Below, one piece after another: positions 31,804 through 41,299 of a stretch of 64,000 bases of DNA. The notes below the pieces were generated by a model that saw only the letters and a list, made by a program, of their open reading frames with translations, ran no database searches and was not told the DNA's origin. The stretch spans positions 1-64,000 of the forward strand of contig CAZWJF010000015.1 in NCBI GenBank assembly GCA_964634325.1, in the 5' to 3' direction. Numbering within the stretch: the stretch's first letter is position 1; each line of letters opens with the position of its first letter. The DNA is from JAJXWB01 sp964634325 (lineage in GTDB: Bacteria; Pseudomonadota; Alphaproteobacteria; Rhizobiales; Beijerinckiaceae). Both the position numbers and the translations under genes were made by a program.

Positions 31804-33759
31804 ATGAACGACCAGAGCCCCAACACCAAGCCGACCCACCGCCGCTTCAAGAACGGCGAGAGCATGTGGGATTCGGTCGATCTGACCGCGAAGATCTTCC
31901 AGGCTGACAAGTCCTACAAGTGCCCGACCTACGTGCACCGTACGCCCCCGTGCCAGGGCGGCTGCCCGTCGGGCCACGACATCCGCGGCTGGCTGTCGAT
32001 TGCGCGCGGCATGGACAAGCCGCCAGTCGCCGGCATGCCGTGGCAGCAATATGCGTTCGAGCGCATGGTCAGCGCCAATCCGTTCCCGGCGACGATGGGC
32101 CGCGTGTGCCCGGCGCCGTGCGAGGACGGCTGCAACCGTAACGAAGTCGACGACTTCGTCGGCATCAACGCGGTCGAGCAATATGTCGGCGACTGGGCGA
32201 TCGAGAACAAGGCGGCGTTGCCCGCCGCGCCCGCTCTCAGCGGCAAGAAGATCGCGGTCGTCGGCGGCGGGCCGGCCGGTCTGGCGGCGGCCTACTTCCT
32301 TCGTCAGAAGGGCCACGCCGTGACGATTTTCGAATCTCACGACAAACTCGGCGGCATGATGCGCTTCGGCATTCCGGGCTATCGCACGCCGCGTGAGATG
32401 CTGGACGCCGAAATCGGGCGCATCGTCTCGATGGACGGCGTGGAAGCCCGCACCGGCGTTCGCGTCGGCAAGGACGTGTCGATCGCCGACCTCGAGCGCG
32501 ATTATGATGCGATCTTCTGGGCGATCGGGGCGCAGAACGGTCGACCGCTTCCGGTGCCGGGCGCGGACGCTGAAAACTGCATCACCGGCGTGGAATTCCT
32601 CGACGCCTTCAACCGCGGCTGGGTGTTTTCGACCGCCAAGAAGATCGTCGTCGTCGGCGGCGGCGACACGTCGATCGACGTCGCCTCGGTCGCGCGCCGT
32701 CTCGGCCATATCAACGTGGCCCATCAGCACGACGTGTCCAGCGCGGAAACCTTCGGCTACACGGCGCACGACGTCGCCGGCGCGCTGCGGCGCGAAGGCG
32801 CGGAGATCGTGCTGACCTCGCTTTTCCCGATCGAACAGATGACGGCCGCCGAGCACGAGCGCGAGGACGCCAAGCGCGAGGGCGTCGAGATTCAGGGCGC
32901 GGTCATGCCGCTGGAGGTTGTGAAAGGGCCGGACGGCCGCGCGCGCGCGCTGCGGATGTGCAAGTGCACGATGAAGGGCGCCGTTCCGCAGCCGATCGAC
33001 GGCACGGAATACGAGATCGAATGCGACATGGTGATTTCCGCCATCGGACAGATGGCCGACCTGTCGCAGGGGCTCGAGCAGCTTGACGGCGGGCGCGGCG
33101 GCATCGCCATCGACGGCGTCTACAAGGTCCGCAAGATGGAAAAGCATTTCGCGGGCGGCGACGCGGTGCGGCCGCATCTGCTGACCACCGCGATCGGCCA
33201 CGGCCGTGTGGCTGCGGAGACGATGGACCATTTCCTCGACGGCGAACTCGAGGAGAAACGTCCGAAGGTCGACGTCCACCAGTTCAATCTTCTCGCCGAA
33301 CTGCATTCGCGCAGTCTCGATCCCGCACCGTACGATCACATGCAATCGCGCGGCACGTCGTCGGCCAAATACGCCGTGCACAATTACGAAGATCGCGGCG
33401 CGACGCAGATCATCCCGCACAAGGACCTGTTCAAGGGTCATTTCAACTATGTCGAGCGCAACAAGCGGAGCGAGCGGCATGTCTACGCGGAAAAGGTGAT
33501 CGGCGACTTCCAGGAACGCATCATCGCGCTCACCGAAGAACAGGCCCGCAAGGAAGGCGAGCGCTGCATGAGCTGCGGCATGTGCTTCGAGTGCGACAAT
33601 TGCGTGATCTACTGCCCGCAGGTCGCGGTGGCGCGCGTGCCGAAGAAGGAGCGTGCGGTCGGTCGTTACGTCTACACCGACTACACCAAGTGCATCGGCT
33701 GCCACATCTGCCGCGACGTCTGCCCGACGGGCTACATCCAGATGGGTCTCGGGGAGTAA
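31804..33759 (+). CDS. dsrL: DsrL, NAD(P)-linked Fe-S flavoprotein
   Basis: A 651-residue glutamate-synthase-beta-like oxidoreductase essential in sulfur-oxidising dsr systems, where it takes electrons from DsrAB to NAD(P)+. Order of parts: N-terminal cysteine clusters (CQGGCPSGHDI, CPAPCEDGCNR), FAD site VVGGGPAGLAAAYFLRQKGHAV, NAD(P) site VVVGGGDTSIDVASVARR, linker, and C-terminal ferredoxin CMSCGMCFECDNCVIYCP / CIGCHICRDVCPTGY. ATG at 31804 has GGGAG seven bases upstream. Its presence next to dsrK marks the oxidative pathway. Confidence 0.95.
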   Translation: MNDQSPNTKPTHRRFKNGESMWDSVDLTAKIFQADKSYKCPTYVHRTPPCQGGCPSGHDIRGWLSIARGMDKPPVAGMPWQQYAFERMVSANPFPATMGRVCPAPCEDGCNRNEVDDFVGINAVEQYVGDWAIENKAALPAAPALSGKKIAVVGGGPAGLAAAYFLRQKGHAVTIFESHDKLGGMMRFGIPGYRTPREMLDAEIGRIVSMDGVEARTGVRVGKDVSIADLERDYDAIFWAIGAQNGRPLPVPGADAENCITGVEFLDAFNRGWVFSTAKKIVVVGGGDTSIDVASVARRLGHINVAHQHDVSSAETFGYTAHDVAGALRREGAEIVLTSLFPIEQMTAAEHEREDAKREGVEIQGAVMPLEVVKGPDGRARALRMCKCTMKGAVPQPIDGTEYEIECDMVISAIGQMADLSQGLEQLDGGRGGIAIDGVYKVRKMEKHFAGGDAVRPHLLTTAIGHGRVAAETMDHFLDGELEEKRPKVDVHQFNLLAELHSRSLDPAPYDHMQSRGTSSAKYAVHNYEDRGATQIIPHKDLFKGHFNYVERNKRSERHVYAEKVIGDFQERIIALTEEQARKEGERCMSCGMCFECDNCVIYCPQVAVARVPKKERAVGRYVYTDYTKCIGCHICRDVCPTGYIQMGLGE

Positions 33760-33760
33760 G

Positions 33761-34255
33761 ATGACCGTCTTCACGCTCCGACGCTTGCTGCTTGCCGTCG
33801 TCGTCGCGCTCGCCGCGACGTTTGGCGGGGCGCGAGCTTTCGCGGCGGACGCCGGGCGCACGCCTGTTCCCAATCCGCCCAAGCCGGCGGGTGCGGAGAA
33901 ATGCGTCGCCGACACGGAGTTCATGCGCAAGAATCACATGAACATGCTGATGCATCAGCGCGACGAGACGATGCACGAAGGCGTTCGGACGAAGCAGTTC
34001 AGTCTGGCGAATTGTTTCAGCTGCCATGTGGTGAAAGACGAAAAGGGACAGGCCGTCGCCTATTCCGATCCGCGCCATTTCTGTCGTTCCTGCCACAGCT
34101 ATGCGGCCGTGCGCGTCGATTGCTTCGAATGCCACGCCTCCCGTCCCGACGAGAAAGGCAAGGCGGCGGACCTCGGACCGAACGACGCGGCGCGCGTCGT
34201 CGGCGAAGCGGCGGCTGCGGCGCTCAAGGCGCATGTCGCGGAGATGAAGCAATGA
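33761..34255 (+). CDS. dsrJ: DsrJ, periplasmic triheme cytochrome c
   Basis: A 164-residue exported protein: signal peptide or N-terminal anchor to about ARAFA, then three CxxCH motifs (Cys85-His89, Cys108-His112, Cys121-His125). Cys48 in EKCVADTEFMRKNHM is the extra cysteine reported to be an unusual heme ligand in DsrJ. It forms the periplasmic module of DsrMKJOP with DsrO and DsrP. It begins one base after dsrL and overlaps dsrO by four bases. Confidence 0.94.
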   Translation: MTVFTLRRLLLAVVVALAATFGGARAFAADAGRTPVPNPPKPAGAEKCVADTEFMRKNHMNMLMHQRDETMHEGVRTKQFSLANCFSCHVVKDEKGQAVAYSDPRHFCRSCHSYAAVRVDCFECHASRPDEKGKAADLGPNDAARVVGEAAAAALKAHVAEMKQ

Positions 34256-35013
34256 AGGCCGGCGGCGACACCCCTATCGCGACGGATCGGCGCTCCTTGC
34301 TGAAGAGCGCGGTCGGGCTGGCTACGACCACAGTAGCGCCGGGCGTGACGCTCTATGCGTTCGGCTTGAGGGACGCGGGCGCCAAACCCGCCGATCAGGC
34401 CGTGACGTCGAAGACACGCTGGGGGCTGCTGATCGACGTCAACAAGTGTCCTTCGGGCTGCGACCTCTGCGTTTCCGCCTGTCGCGAAGAAAACGGCTGG
34501 AAATCGAGCGGTCATCCCGAGACCGATGCGCAATGGATCCGAAAGGTCACGCTGCGCGATCCGCATACAGGCGCCAAGCGCGAGGCGCCGGTCATGTGCC
34601 AGCATTGCGCGAGCCCGCCGTGCGTCGACGTCTGTCCGACCGGCGCGTCTTTCAAGCGCGCTGACGGGATCGTGCTCGTCGACAAGCATATCTGCATCGG
34701 CTGCCGCTATTGCATGATGGCATGCCCGTACAAGGCGCGTTCGTTCGTGCACGAGGAGCACGACGACCAGAAGAGCAATGCGCCGCGCGGCAAAGGCACG
34801 GTCGAGAGCTGCAATTTCTGCGTCAGCCGCGTCGACGCCGGTCGCATCCCGGCCTGCGTCGAGACCTGCGCGGCCAAGGGCGGCGCAGCGATGGTCTTTG
34901 GCGATCTCAACGATCCCAACAGCGACGTCTCCAAGGCGCTGGCCACCATGGCCAGCTCCCAGATCCGCGCCGATCTCGGGCTCGATCCGGGCGTGCGCTA
35001 CCGCAATCTGTGA
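34252..35013 (+). CDS. dsrO: DsrO, periplasmic Fe-S subunit of DsrMKJOP
   Basis: A 253-residue four-cluster ferredoxin-type protein with a Tat signal (DRRSLLKSAVGL). Cysteine groups are CPSGCDLCVSACREENGW, CQHCASPPCVDVCPTGA, CIGCRYCMMACPYKA and CNFCVSR...PACVETCAAKG. It moves electrons between DsrJ and DsrP on the periplasmic side. Coupled to dsrJ by an ATGA overlap. Confidence 0.94.
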   Translation: MKAGGDTPIATDRRSLLKSAVGLATTTVAPGVTLYAFGLRDAGAKPADQAVTSKTRWGLLIDVNKCPSGCDLCVSACREENGWKSSGHPETDAQWIRKVTLRDPHTGAKREAPVMCQHCASPPCVDVCPTGASFKRADGIVLVDKHICIGCRYCMMACPYKARSFVHEEHDDQKSNAPRGKGTVESCNFCVSRVDAGRIPACVETCAAKGGAAMVFGDLNDPNSDVSKALATMASSQIRADLGLDPGVRYRNL

Positions 35014-35026
35014 CGGGTCGACGAAG

Positions 35027-36235
35027 ATGGCGAAACTGAAGTTCCAGACTCTCGACGAGCACAGCCCGGTCTTCTGGGGTCTGATCGGCCTGCATCTCGT
35101 GCTGATCGCGCTCGGCCTCGGCGCTGCGCTCTACATGGAAGAGCACGGCCATATCGTCACCGGCATGAACAACCAGATCGTATGGGGTCTGCCGCACGTC
35201 TTCGCCGTGTTCCTGATCGTTTCCGCCTCGGGCGCGCTCAATGTCGCTTCGGTGTCGTCGGTGTTCAACCGCCTCGCCTACAAGCCCTACGCGCGGCTGT
35301 CGGGCATCCTCGCGATCGCGCTGCTTGCCGGCGGCCTGGCGGTTCTCGTGCTCGATCTGGGCCGGCCGGAACGACTGATCGTCGCGATCCTCAAGCACAA
35401 TTTCAGATCGATCTTCGCGTGGAACATCTATCTGTACACGGGATTCATGGCGATCGTCGCGGCCTATCTCTTCGCGATGATGGACCGCCGCGCGTCCAAG
35501 AACGCGACTCTCGGCAAGACCATGGGCTGGCTCGCGTTCGTGTGGCGTCTCATCCTGACGACCGGCACCGGCTCGATCTTCGGATTCCTCATTGCGCGCG
35601 AGGCCTATGACGCCGCGATCATGGCGCCCTTGTTCATCGCCTCGTCCTTCCTCTACGGGCTGGCTTTCACCATTCTGGTGCTGCTGCTGATGTGCCGGGA
35701 GACGCGCGCGCGGCTGATGACGCAGGAAATGATCGGCAAGTTCAGCGGTCTCCTGGCGATTTTCGCTTTGGCCACTCTATTCTTCACGATCGTCCAGCAT
35801 GTCACCAAGCTCTACGCCACCGCGCATCTGGAGTCCGAAATGTTCGTCCTGCGCGACGGCGGCGTATACACGCTGTTGTTCTGGGTCGGTCAGGTCCTGA
35901 TCGGCACGCTGCTGCCGCTCGGCCTCTTGGCGATGCAGGGCTCGGGCGGCGCAAATCGTCACAACGTCATGCTCGCAGCCATCCTGTTTCTGATCGGCGG
36001 TTTGGCCCAGATGTACGTCATCATCATCGGCGGTCAGGCGTTGCCGTTGAAGATATTCCCCGGAATGGACGTATCGAGTTCGTTCTTCGACGGCGCCATT
36101 GGCCGGTATGTTCCGTCCCTGCCGGAGGCGCTGCTCGGCGTCAGCGGCATTTCCATCGCCATGCTGCTGACGGCGACGGCGCTGCGGCTGCTCCCGTTCC
36201 TGCCGCAGGAACAGGCCGAGGAAGCCGAGGCGTAG
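35027..36235 (+). CDS. dsrP: DsrP, NrfD-type membrane subunit of DsrMKJOP
   Basis: A 402-residue integral membrane protein of the NrfD/PsrC family with about ten helices (for example FWGLIGLHLVLIALGLGAALYM, LSGILAIALLAGGLAVLVLDLGRPERL, LILTTGTGSIFGFLIAREAY). It connects DsrO and DsrJ to the quinone pool. Thirteen bases separate it from dsrO, with no strong ribosome site, suggesting coupling. It completes a full dsrMKJOP set. Confidence 0.94.
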   Translation: MAKLKFQTLDEHSPVFWGLIGLHLVLIALGLGAALYMEEHGHIVTGMNNQIVWGLPHVFAVFLIVSASGALNVASVSSVFNRLAYKPYARLSGILAIALLAGGLAVLVLDLGRPERLIVAILKHNFRSIFAWNIYLYTGFMAIVAAYLFAMMDRRASKNATLGKTMGWLAFVWRLILTTGTGSIFGFLIAREAYDAAIMAPLFIASSFLYGLAFTILVLLLMCRETRARLMTQEMIGKFSGLLAIFALATLFFTIVQHVTKLYATAHLESEMFVLRDGGVYTLLFWVGQVLIGTLLPLGLLAMQGSGGANRHNVMLAAILFLIGGLAQMYVIIIGGQALPLKIFPGMDVSSSFFDGAIGRYVPSLPEALLGVSGISIAMLLTATALRLLPFLPQEQAEEAEA

Positions 36236-36238
36236 ACC

Positions 36239-37243
36239 ATGTTCCGCGAGCCCCATCCTTTTGCGCGTTTCGTCAATATTCTGGGGCGTGGCAAGTCGTT
36301 CTCCCGCGCTCTGACCGTCGAGGAAGCGCGGGAGTCGATGGGGATGATCCTGGACGGGCAGGCGTTGCCCGAACAGATCGGCGCCTTCCTGATGCTGCTG
36401 CGTTTCAAGGAAGAGAGCGGTTCCGAAATCGCCGGCTTCGTGCAGGCCGTGCGCGCGCGCTTCGCCAAACCCGCCGATGCGCCGAAGGTCGATCTCGACT
36501 GGCCGTCCTATGCCGGCAAGAAGCGCCAGTTGCCGTGGTACGTGCTTGCGGCGCTGGCGATCGCCAACAGCGGCCGCCGCGTGTTGATGCATGGATTGGA
36601 CGGGCACACGGCGGGCAGGATCTACACGAGCGACGCGCTGGCGCGTCTCGGCTTGCCGGTCGCGCGCACTGCGGAGGAAGCCGCCAGGCATCTGTCGCAG
36701 ACAAACATCGCCTATCTTCCTCTCTCGGCTATCCACCCGACGCTCGCCGACATGATGGGGTTGAGGCCGATCCTCGGGTTGCGCTCGCCGGTTCATACGC
36801 TCGTGCGCGCGGTCAATCCATTCGACGCCGGCGCTTCGATGCTCGGCGTGTTTCATCCGGGCTACATGGAAATCCATCGAGATGCGGAAATGCTTCTCGG
36901 CAATGCGCGCACCGTCATCTTTCGCGGCGACGGCGGCGAGGCGGAACGCCGGCCGAACAAGCCGTGCGAAATCTACACCGTGCATGCCGAGGGTTACGAC
37001 GAGCGTCGCTGGCCGGCGACGATCGATCCGCGGCAGTCGCCCGACGAAGACATGAATCTCGATCGGCTGGTTTCGATCTGGCGGGGCGAGGGCGCCGACC
37101 CCTATGGCGAGGCGGCGGTGATCGGAACGATCGCGCTGGCGGCCAAGGCCATGGGTCTGTCCGCCGAACCGGCGGATTCGCAGGCGTTGGCGACGGATAT
37201 CTGGAACTCGCGCGATCGGGCGCGGTTGTCCGCGGCCGCGTAA
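36239..37243 (+). CDS. TrpD2/YbiB-like nucleic-acid-binding phosphoribosyltransferase-fold protein
   Basis: A 334-residue protein with the fold of anthranilate phosphoribosyltransferase: N-terminal helical domain (LGRGKSFSRALTVEEARESMGMILDGQALPEQIGAFLMLLRFKEES), then SGRRVLMHGLDGHTAGRIYT and LRPILGLRSPVHTLVRAVNPFDA. True TrpD has a GTGGD loop; this sequence does not, which places it in the TrpD2/YbiB group of unknown biological role. It lies three bases after dsrP and five before dsrN in the same operon, so it is probably used with the dsr system, but how is unknown. Confidence 0.75.
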   Translation: MFREPHPFARFVNILGRGKSFSRALTVEEARESMGMILDGQALPEQIGAFLMLLRFKEESGSEIAGFVQAVRARFAKPADAPKVDLDWPSYAGKKRQLPWYVLAALAIANSGRRVLMHGLDGHTAGRIYTSDALARLGLPVARTAEEAARHLSQTNIAYLPLSAIHPTLADMMGLRPILGLRSPVHTLVRAVNPFDAGASMLGVFHPGYMEIHRDAEMLLGNARTVIFRGDGGEAERRPNKPCEIYTVHAEGYDERRWPATIDPRQSPDEDMNLDRLVSIWRGEGADPYGEAAVIGTIALAAKAMGLSAEPADSQALATDIWNSRDRARLSAAA

Positions 37244-37247
37244 GGCG

Positions 37248-38639
37248 ATGAGCCGCCTCTTCATATCGGCTTTTCACAAGTCGTCCGGCAAGACGATGAC
37301 GTCGATCGGACTCGCCTCGGCGCTCGCCGCAAGAGGGCTCGCTGTTCAGCCCTTCAAGAAGGGGCCGGACTATATCGACCCGATGTGGCTTGCCCGCGCC
37401 GCCGGGCGTCCCTGCTACAATCTCGATTTCAACACGCAGACGAACCAGGAGATCGTCGATCTCGTCGCATCCAGATCGCATGGCGCCGACCTTTCCCTGA
37501 TCGAGGGCAACAAGGGCTTGCATGACGGCGTCGATGTCGAAGGACGGGATTCCAGCGCAGCGCTGGCCAGACTTGTCCGGTCGCCGGTCGTCATCGTGAT
37601 CGATACGCTCGGCATGACGCGCGGCGTCGCGCCGATGCTGCTCGGCTACAAGTCCTTCGATCCGCAGACGCGCGTCGCGGGCGTCATTCTCAACAAGGTC
37701 GGCGCGCCGCGGCAGGAGACCAAGCTGCGGCAAGCCATCGAGCGTTATTGCGATGTTCCGATCCTGGGCGTCATCGGACGCGACAGCACGCCAATCGTCG
37801 AGGAGCGGCACCTCGGCCTCATGACGCCATCCGAGTGTCTGCAGATCGATCGCGCCATCGCGCATCTGCGCGGCGTCGTGGAAAGCGGCGTCGATCTCGA
37901 TCGCATCATCGCGCTCGCCGACGCCTCGCCTCTGGCCGATGCGCCCGCGCCGCCGCCCGGCGCCGCCGCGAGTGTGCGGCTTGCGATCGCGCGGGACCCG
38001 GCGTTCGGCTTCTACTACGCCGACGATCTCGAAGCGCTGGAGCGCGCCGGCGCGCAACTCGTTTTCTTCGATGCGCTGAACGATGCGCGTCTCCCGGACT
38101 GCGACGGCCTGTTCATCGGCGGCGGATTTCCGGAGACTCAGGCGGCGGCGCTCGCCGCCAACGCGGCCCTGCGGTCGGACGTTCGTCGCGCACTCGAGGG
38201 CGGGTTGCCAGCCTACGCCGAATGCGGCGGCTTGATGTATCTCTGTCGCACGCTCGAATGGCGCGGTCAGCGTCACGAGATGGTCGGAATCGTGCCTGCC
38301 GACGTCGAGATGCGCGACAAGCCGCAGGGGCGCGGCCTCGTCGTCGTCGAGGAGACCGGAGATATGCCATGGCGCGGCGGGTCGTCCGCGCCGATCCCGG
38401 CGCACGAGTTTCACTACGCAGCCTTGACCAACATCGACCCGACGGCCCGTTTCGCCTATCGCATGCGTCGCGGACACGGCGTCGACGGCGGGCGCGACGG
38501 CTTCGTGGTCGGCAATCTGCTTGCGGCCTTCACGCATTTCCGGGATACCTCCCGCAACAGGTGGGCGGGGCGCTTCGTCGACTTCGTGCGCGATCGGCGC
38601 GATGCGCGCGCCGGCGCCGCGCTGCGTCGTGCGGGCTGA
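37248..38639 (+). CDS. dsrN: DsrN, CobB-like siroheme amidase
   Basis: A 463-residue glutamine-dependent amidotransferase of the cobyrinic acid a,c-diamide synthase type. The P-loop region is SAFHKSSGKTMTSIGLASALAARG, the nucleotide-binding GPDYIDPMW follows, and the class I glutaminase part has FIGGGFPETQAAAL and YAECGGLMYLC with the catalytic cysteine. In dsr loci it amidates siroheme to the siro-amide used by DsrAB. It is followed by the siroheme synthase gene, which supports that role over cobalamin synthesis. Confidence 0.9.
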   Translation: MSRLFISAFHKSSGKTMTSIGLASALAARGLAVQPFKKGPDYIDPMWLARAAGRPCYNLDFNTQTNQEIVDLVASRSHGADLSLIEGNKGLHDGVDVEGRDSSAALARLVRSPVVIVIDTLGMTRGVAPMLLGYKSFDPQTRVAGVILNKVGAPRQETKLRQAIERYCDVPILGVIGRDSTPIVEERHLGLMTPSECLQIDRAIAHLRGVVESGVDLDRIIALADASPLADAPAPPPGAAASVRLAIARDPAFGFYYADDLEALERAGAQLVFFDALNDARLPDCDGLFIGGGFPETQAAALAANAALRSDVRRALEGGLPAYAECGGLMYLCRTLEWRGQRHEMVGIVPADVEMRDKPQGRGLVVVEETGDMPWRGGSSAPIPAHEFHYAALTNIDPTARFAYRMRRGHGVDGGRDGFVVGNLLAAFTHFRDTSRNRWAGRFVDFVRDRRDARAGAALRRAG

Positions 38640-38687
38640 GCGTTCACGGGCGCGTCGGCGGGACGAGAGGGTTACACGGACGATTCA

Positions 38688-40142
38688 ATGGATCATTTGC
38701 CGATCTTCCTCGACATCAAGGGCAAATGGGCGGCCGTCGTCGGCGGCGGGGTCGCGGCGGCGCGCCGCGCTGAACTGTTCCTGCGGGCCGGCGCCTACGT
38801 GACCGTTTTCGCGCCCTCCCTCAGCGACGAATTCGTGGCGCTTTCGGAGAAGTTCGCGTTCGAGCATCTCGGGCGTATGCCGTACAAACCGGCGGAACTC
38901 GAGGGCGTAGCGATTTGCGTGGTCGCTACCGACGACGCGACGACCGACGAGAAGGCGCACGAGATCGTGAGCAAGACCGACGCGCTGGTCAATGTCGCGA
39001 CGCGCCCGGACCTCTGCGAATTCATTTTGCCATCCATCGTCGACCGCAGCCCGCTGATCGTGGCCGTCTCCACGGGCGGCGCATCGCCGATCCTCGGGCG
39101 CATGCTGAAGGCGCGCCTGGAGGCCACGATACCGGCCTCCTACGGACGGCTCGCGGATTTCGTGCGCGGCGCGCGCGCGAAGGTGAACGCGGCTCTGGCG
39201 GACATGACGGCGCGTCGCAGGTTTTGGGAGCGGACGCTCGACGGTCCAATCGGCGAAATGGTTCTGGCCGGCGACGACGCGCGCGCCGCGCATGCGCTGG
39301 ACGTGGAAATCGATCATGCGTCGGCAGGCGAAGCCCAGGAGATCAGGGGCGAGGTCTTTCTGGTCGGCGCGGGGCCGGGCGATCCTGATCTTCTGACCTT
39401 CCGCGCGCTTCGGCTCATGCAGAAGGCCGACGTCGTGCTCTACGATCGCCTCGTCGATCCGGCGATCGTCGATCTCGTGCGGCGCGAAGCCGAACGCATC
39501 TATGTCGGCAAGCGGCCCAACAACCATGCGCTGCCGCAGGAGGAGATCAGCGAACTGCTGGTCAAGCTGGCGCGACAGGGCAAACGCGTCCTGCGCCTGA
39601 AGGGCGGCGACCCCTTCGTGTTCGGACGCGGCGGCGAAGAGATCGAAAAACTCGCCGACGAGCGCATTCCGTTTCAGGTGTGTCCGGGCGTCACCGCAGC
39701 GATCGGCTGCTCGGCTTATTCCGGCATTCCGCTCACCCATCGGGACCATGCGCAAGCCTGCGTGTTCGTCACCGCGCACAGCAAGCAGGGTCCTATCGAT
39801 CTCGACTGGTCGAGCGTCATTCGACCCGGTCAGACAGTGGCCGTTTACATGGGGCTGAACCATATAGAAGAGCTGATGGAAGCGTTCGTCGCGCGCGGCG
39901 CGTCGCCGGACCTGCCGGCTGCGATCGTCGACAACGGGACCCGCGCCAACCAGCGCGTCGTCGTCGGCACGCTGGCGACGCTCGCCGCCAAGGCGCGGGC
40001 CGCGCAATTGCGCGGACCGACCATCGTCATCGTGGGCTCCGTCGTGAGCCTGCGCGAGAAACTGGATTGGCATTGGCGCGAGGGCGCGACTGCGGCGACG
40101 ACCGCCGCGCACGCGACGCCGGACAAGAACGAGAGGCTATGA
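38688..40142 (+). CDS. cysG: CysG, multifunctional siroheme synthase
   Basis: A 484-residue fusion. The N-terminal half (about 1-210) is the precorrin-2 dehydrogenase/ferrochelatase with VVGGGVAAARRAELFLRAG and VSTGGASPILGRMLKARLE; the C-terminal half (about 218-460) is uroporphyrinogen III methyltransferase with VGAGPGDPDLLTFRALRLMQKADVVLYDRLV and LKGGDPFVFGRGGEE. It provides siroheme for DsrAB. It is one base apart from the next gene and about 50 after dsrN. Confidence 0.95.
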   Translation: MDHLPIFLDIKGKWAAVVGGGVAAARRAELFLRAGAYVTVFAPSLSDEFVALSEKFAFEHLGRMPYKPAELEGVAICVVATDDATTDEKAHEIVSKTDALVNVATRPDLCEFILPSIVDRSPLIVAVSTGGASPILGRMLKARLEATIPASYGRLADFVRGARAKVNAALADMTARRRFWERTLDGPIGEMVLAGDDARAAHALDVEIDHASAGEAQEIRGEVFLVGAGPGDPDLLTFRALRLMQKADVVLYDRLVDPAIVDLVRREAERIYVGKRPNNHALPQEEISELLVKLARQGKRVLRLKGGDPFVFGRGGEEIEKLADERIPFQVCPGVTAAIGCSAYSGIPLTHRDHAQACVFVTAHSKQGPIDLDWSSVIRPGQTVAVYMGLNHIEELMEAFVARGASPDLPAAIVDNGTRANQRVVVGTLATLAAKARAAQLRGPTIVIVGSVVSLREKLDWHWREGATAATTAAHATPDKNERL

Positions 40143-40143
40143 G

Positions 40144-41265
40144 ATGAGCGTGACCCAAGAACAAGTAATGGCCGCGATATCGGAACTTCCGGGGCCTGAC
40201 GCGTCGAAGACGCTCGCCGCCTCCGGCGCGCTGTCCGGCGTCAATGTGCGCGACGGCAAGGTGTTCGTCTCGATCACCGTCGATCCGGGTCGCGCGTCCG
40301 CGCTCGAACCGATGCGCGCGCGCGTCGAGTCCGTCATCAAGAAACTGCCGGGCGTCAATCAGGTGTTCGTGTCCCTAACCAGCGAGGCCGAGCAGGGTTC
40401 CGCGCCGCGCGCGACCCCAGCTGCCCCGCGCAGCGCTCCCCAGAAGCCTGAAGCTGCGGGCGGCGCGGCCGGCATCAAGAAGATCATTGCCGTCGCCTCG
40501 GGCAAGGGCGGCGTCGGCAAGTCGACGACCGCCTGCAACATCGCGCTCGGGCTCGTTCGACAGGGACTGAAGGTCGGCGTGCTCGATGCGGACGTCTATG
40601 GCCCGTCGATGCCGCGCCTGTTCGGCATCAAGGAGAAGCCTCATATGGCCGAGGACGGCGTGAAGCTCGCGCCGATCGAGAAGTACGGCGTGAAAGTCAT
40701 GTCGATCGGTTTCCTCGTCGAGGATGACGCGCCGATCGTCTGGCGCGGCCCGATGGTCATGTCGGCGCTCAAGCAATTGCTGGAAGATGTCGACTGGGGC
40801 GATCTCGACGCGCTGATCGTCGACATGCCGCCCGGCACCGGCGACGCGCAGCTGACCCTCGCCCAGAACGTGCCGCTCGCCGGCGCCGTCATCGTGTCGA
40901 CGCCGCAGGACCTTGCGCTGATCGACGCGCGTCGCGGCATCGCCATGTTCCAGCAGGTGCATGTGCCGATCCTCGGCGTCGTGGAGAACATGAGCTATTT
41001 CCTGTGCCCGCATTGCGGCCAGCGCTCGGATGTCTTCGCGCACGGCGGCGCGCGTCACGAGGCGGATCGTCTCGGCGTGCCGTTCCTCGGCGAGGCGCCG
41101 TTGCACATGTCGATCCGCGAGACGTCCGACAGCGGCAGCCCGGTCGTCGTGAGTTCGCCCGACAGCGCGCAGGCGAAGTCCTATGTGGATATCGCCGCGA
41201 AAGTGTGGAGCGGAGTCGCTGGCGGACAGGGCGCCCGACCGGCGCCGCGCATCGTTACGCATTGA
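40144..41265 (+). CDS. mrp: Mrp/ApbC-type Fe-S carrier ATPase
   Basis: A 373-residue P-loop protein: an N-terminal MIP18/DUF59 domain (to about 85), an alanine/proline linker, then IAVASGKGGVGKSTTACNIALGL (deviant Walker A) and VDMPPGTGDAQLTLAQNVPL. A CxxC in YFLCPHCG near 285 is the site where members bind a bridging [4Fe-4S] cluster. It likely delivers clusters to the many Fe-S proteins encoded here. Its place in the dsr operon may mean a dedicated role; a housekeeping one is equally possible. Confidence 0.9.
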   Translation: MSVTQEQVMAAISELPGPDASKTLAASGALSGVNVRDGKVFVSITVDPGRASALEPMRARVESVIKKLPGVNQVFVSLTSEAEQGSAPRATPAAPRSAPQKPEAAGGAAGIKKIIAVASGKGGVGKSTTACNIALGLVRQGLKVGVLDADVYGPSMPRLFGIKEKPHMAEDGVKLAPIEKYGVKVMSIGFLVEDDAPIVWRGPMVMSALKQLLEDVDWGDLDALIVDMPPGTGDAQLTLAQNVPLAGAVIVSTPQDLALIDARRGIAMFQQVHVPILGVVENMSYFLCPHCGQRSDVFAHGGARHEADRLGVPFLGEAPLHMSIRETSDSGSPVVVSSPDSAQAKSYVDIAAKVWSGVAGGQGARPAPRIVTH

Positions 41266-41299
41266 TCGGCCGAAAGCGGCCAGCACCAAGGGGAGAAAG

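Noticed and set aside
26748..33930. Long minus-strand frames opposite dsrB-dsrH and dsrL
   Set aside because: Arg/Asp/His-rich composition with no domain, no ribosome site, and complete overlap with conserved dsr genes.
36239..37243. Annotating the gene as anthranilate phosphoribosyltransferase (trpD)
   Set aside because: Lacks the GTGGD phosphoribosyl-binding loop and has no trp neighbours.
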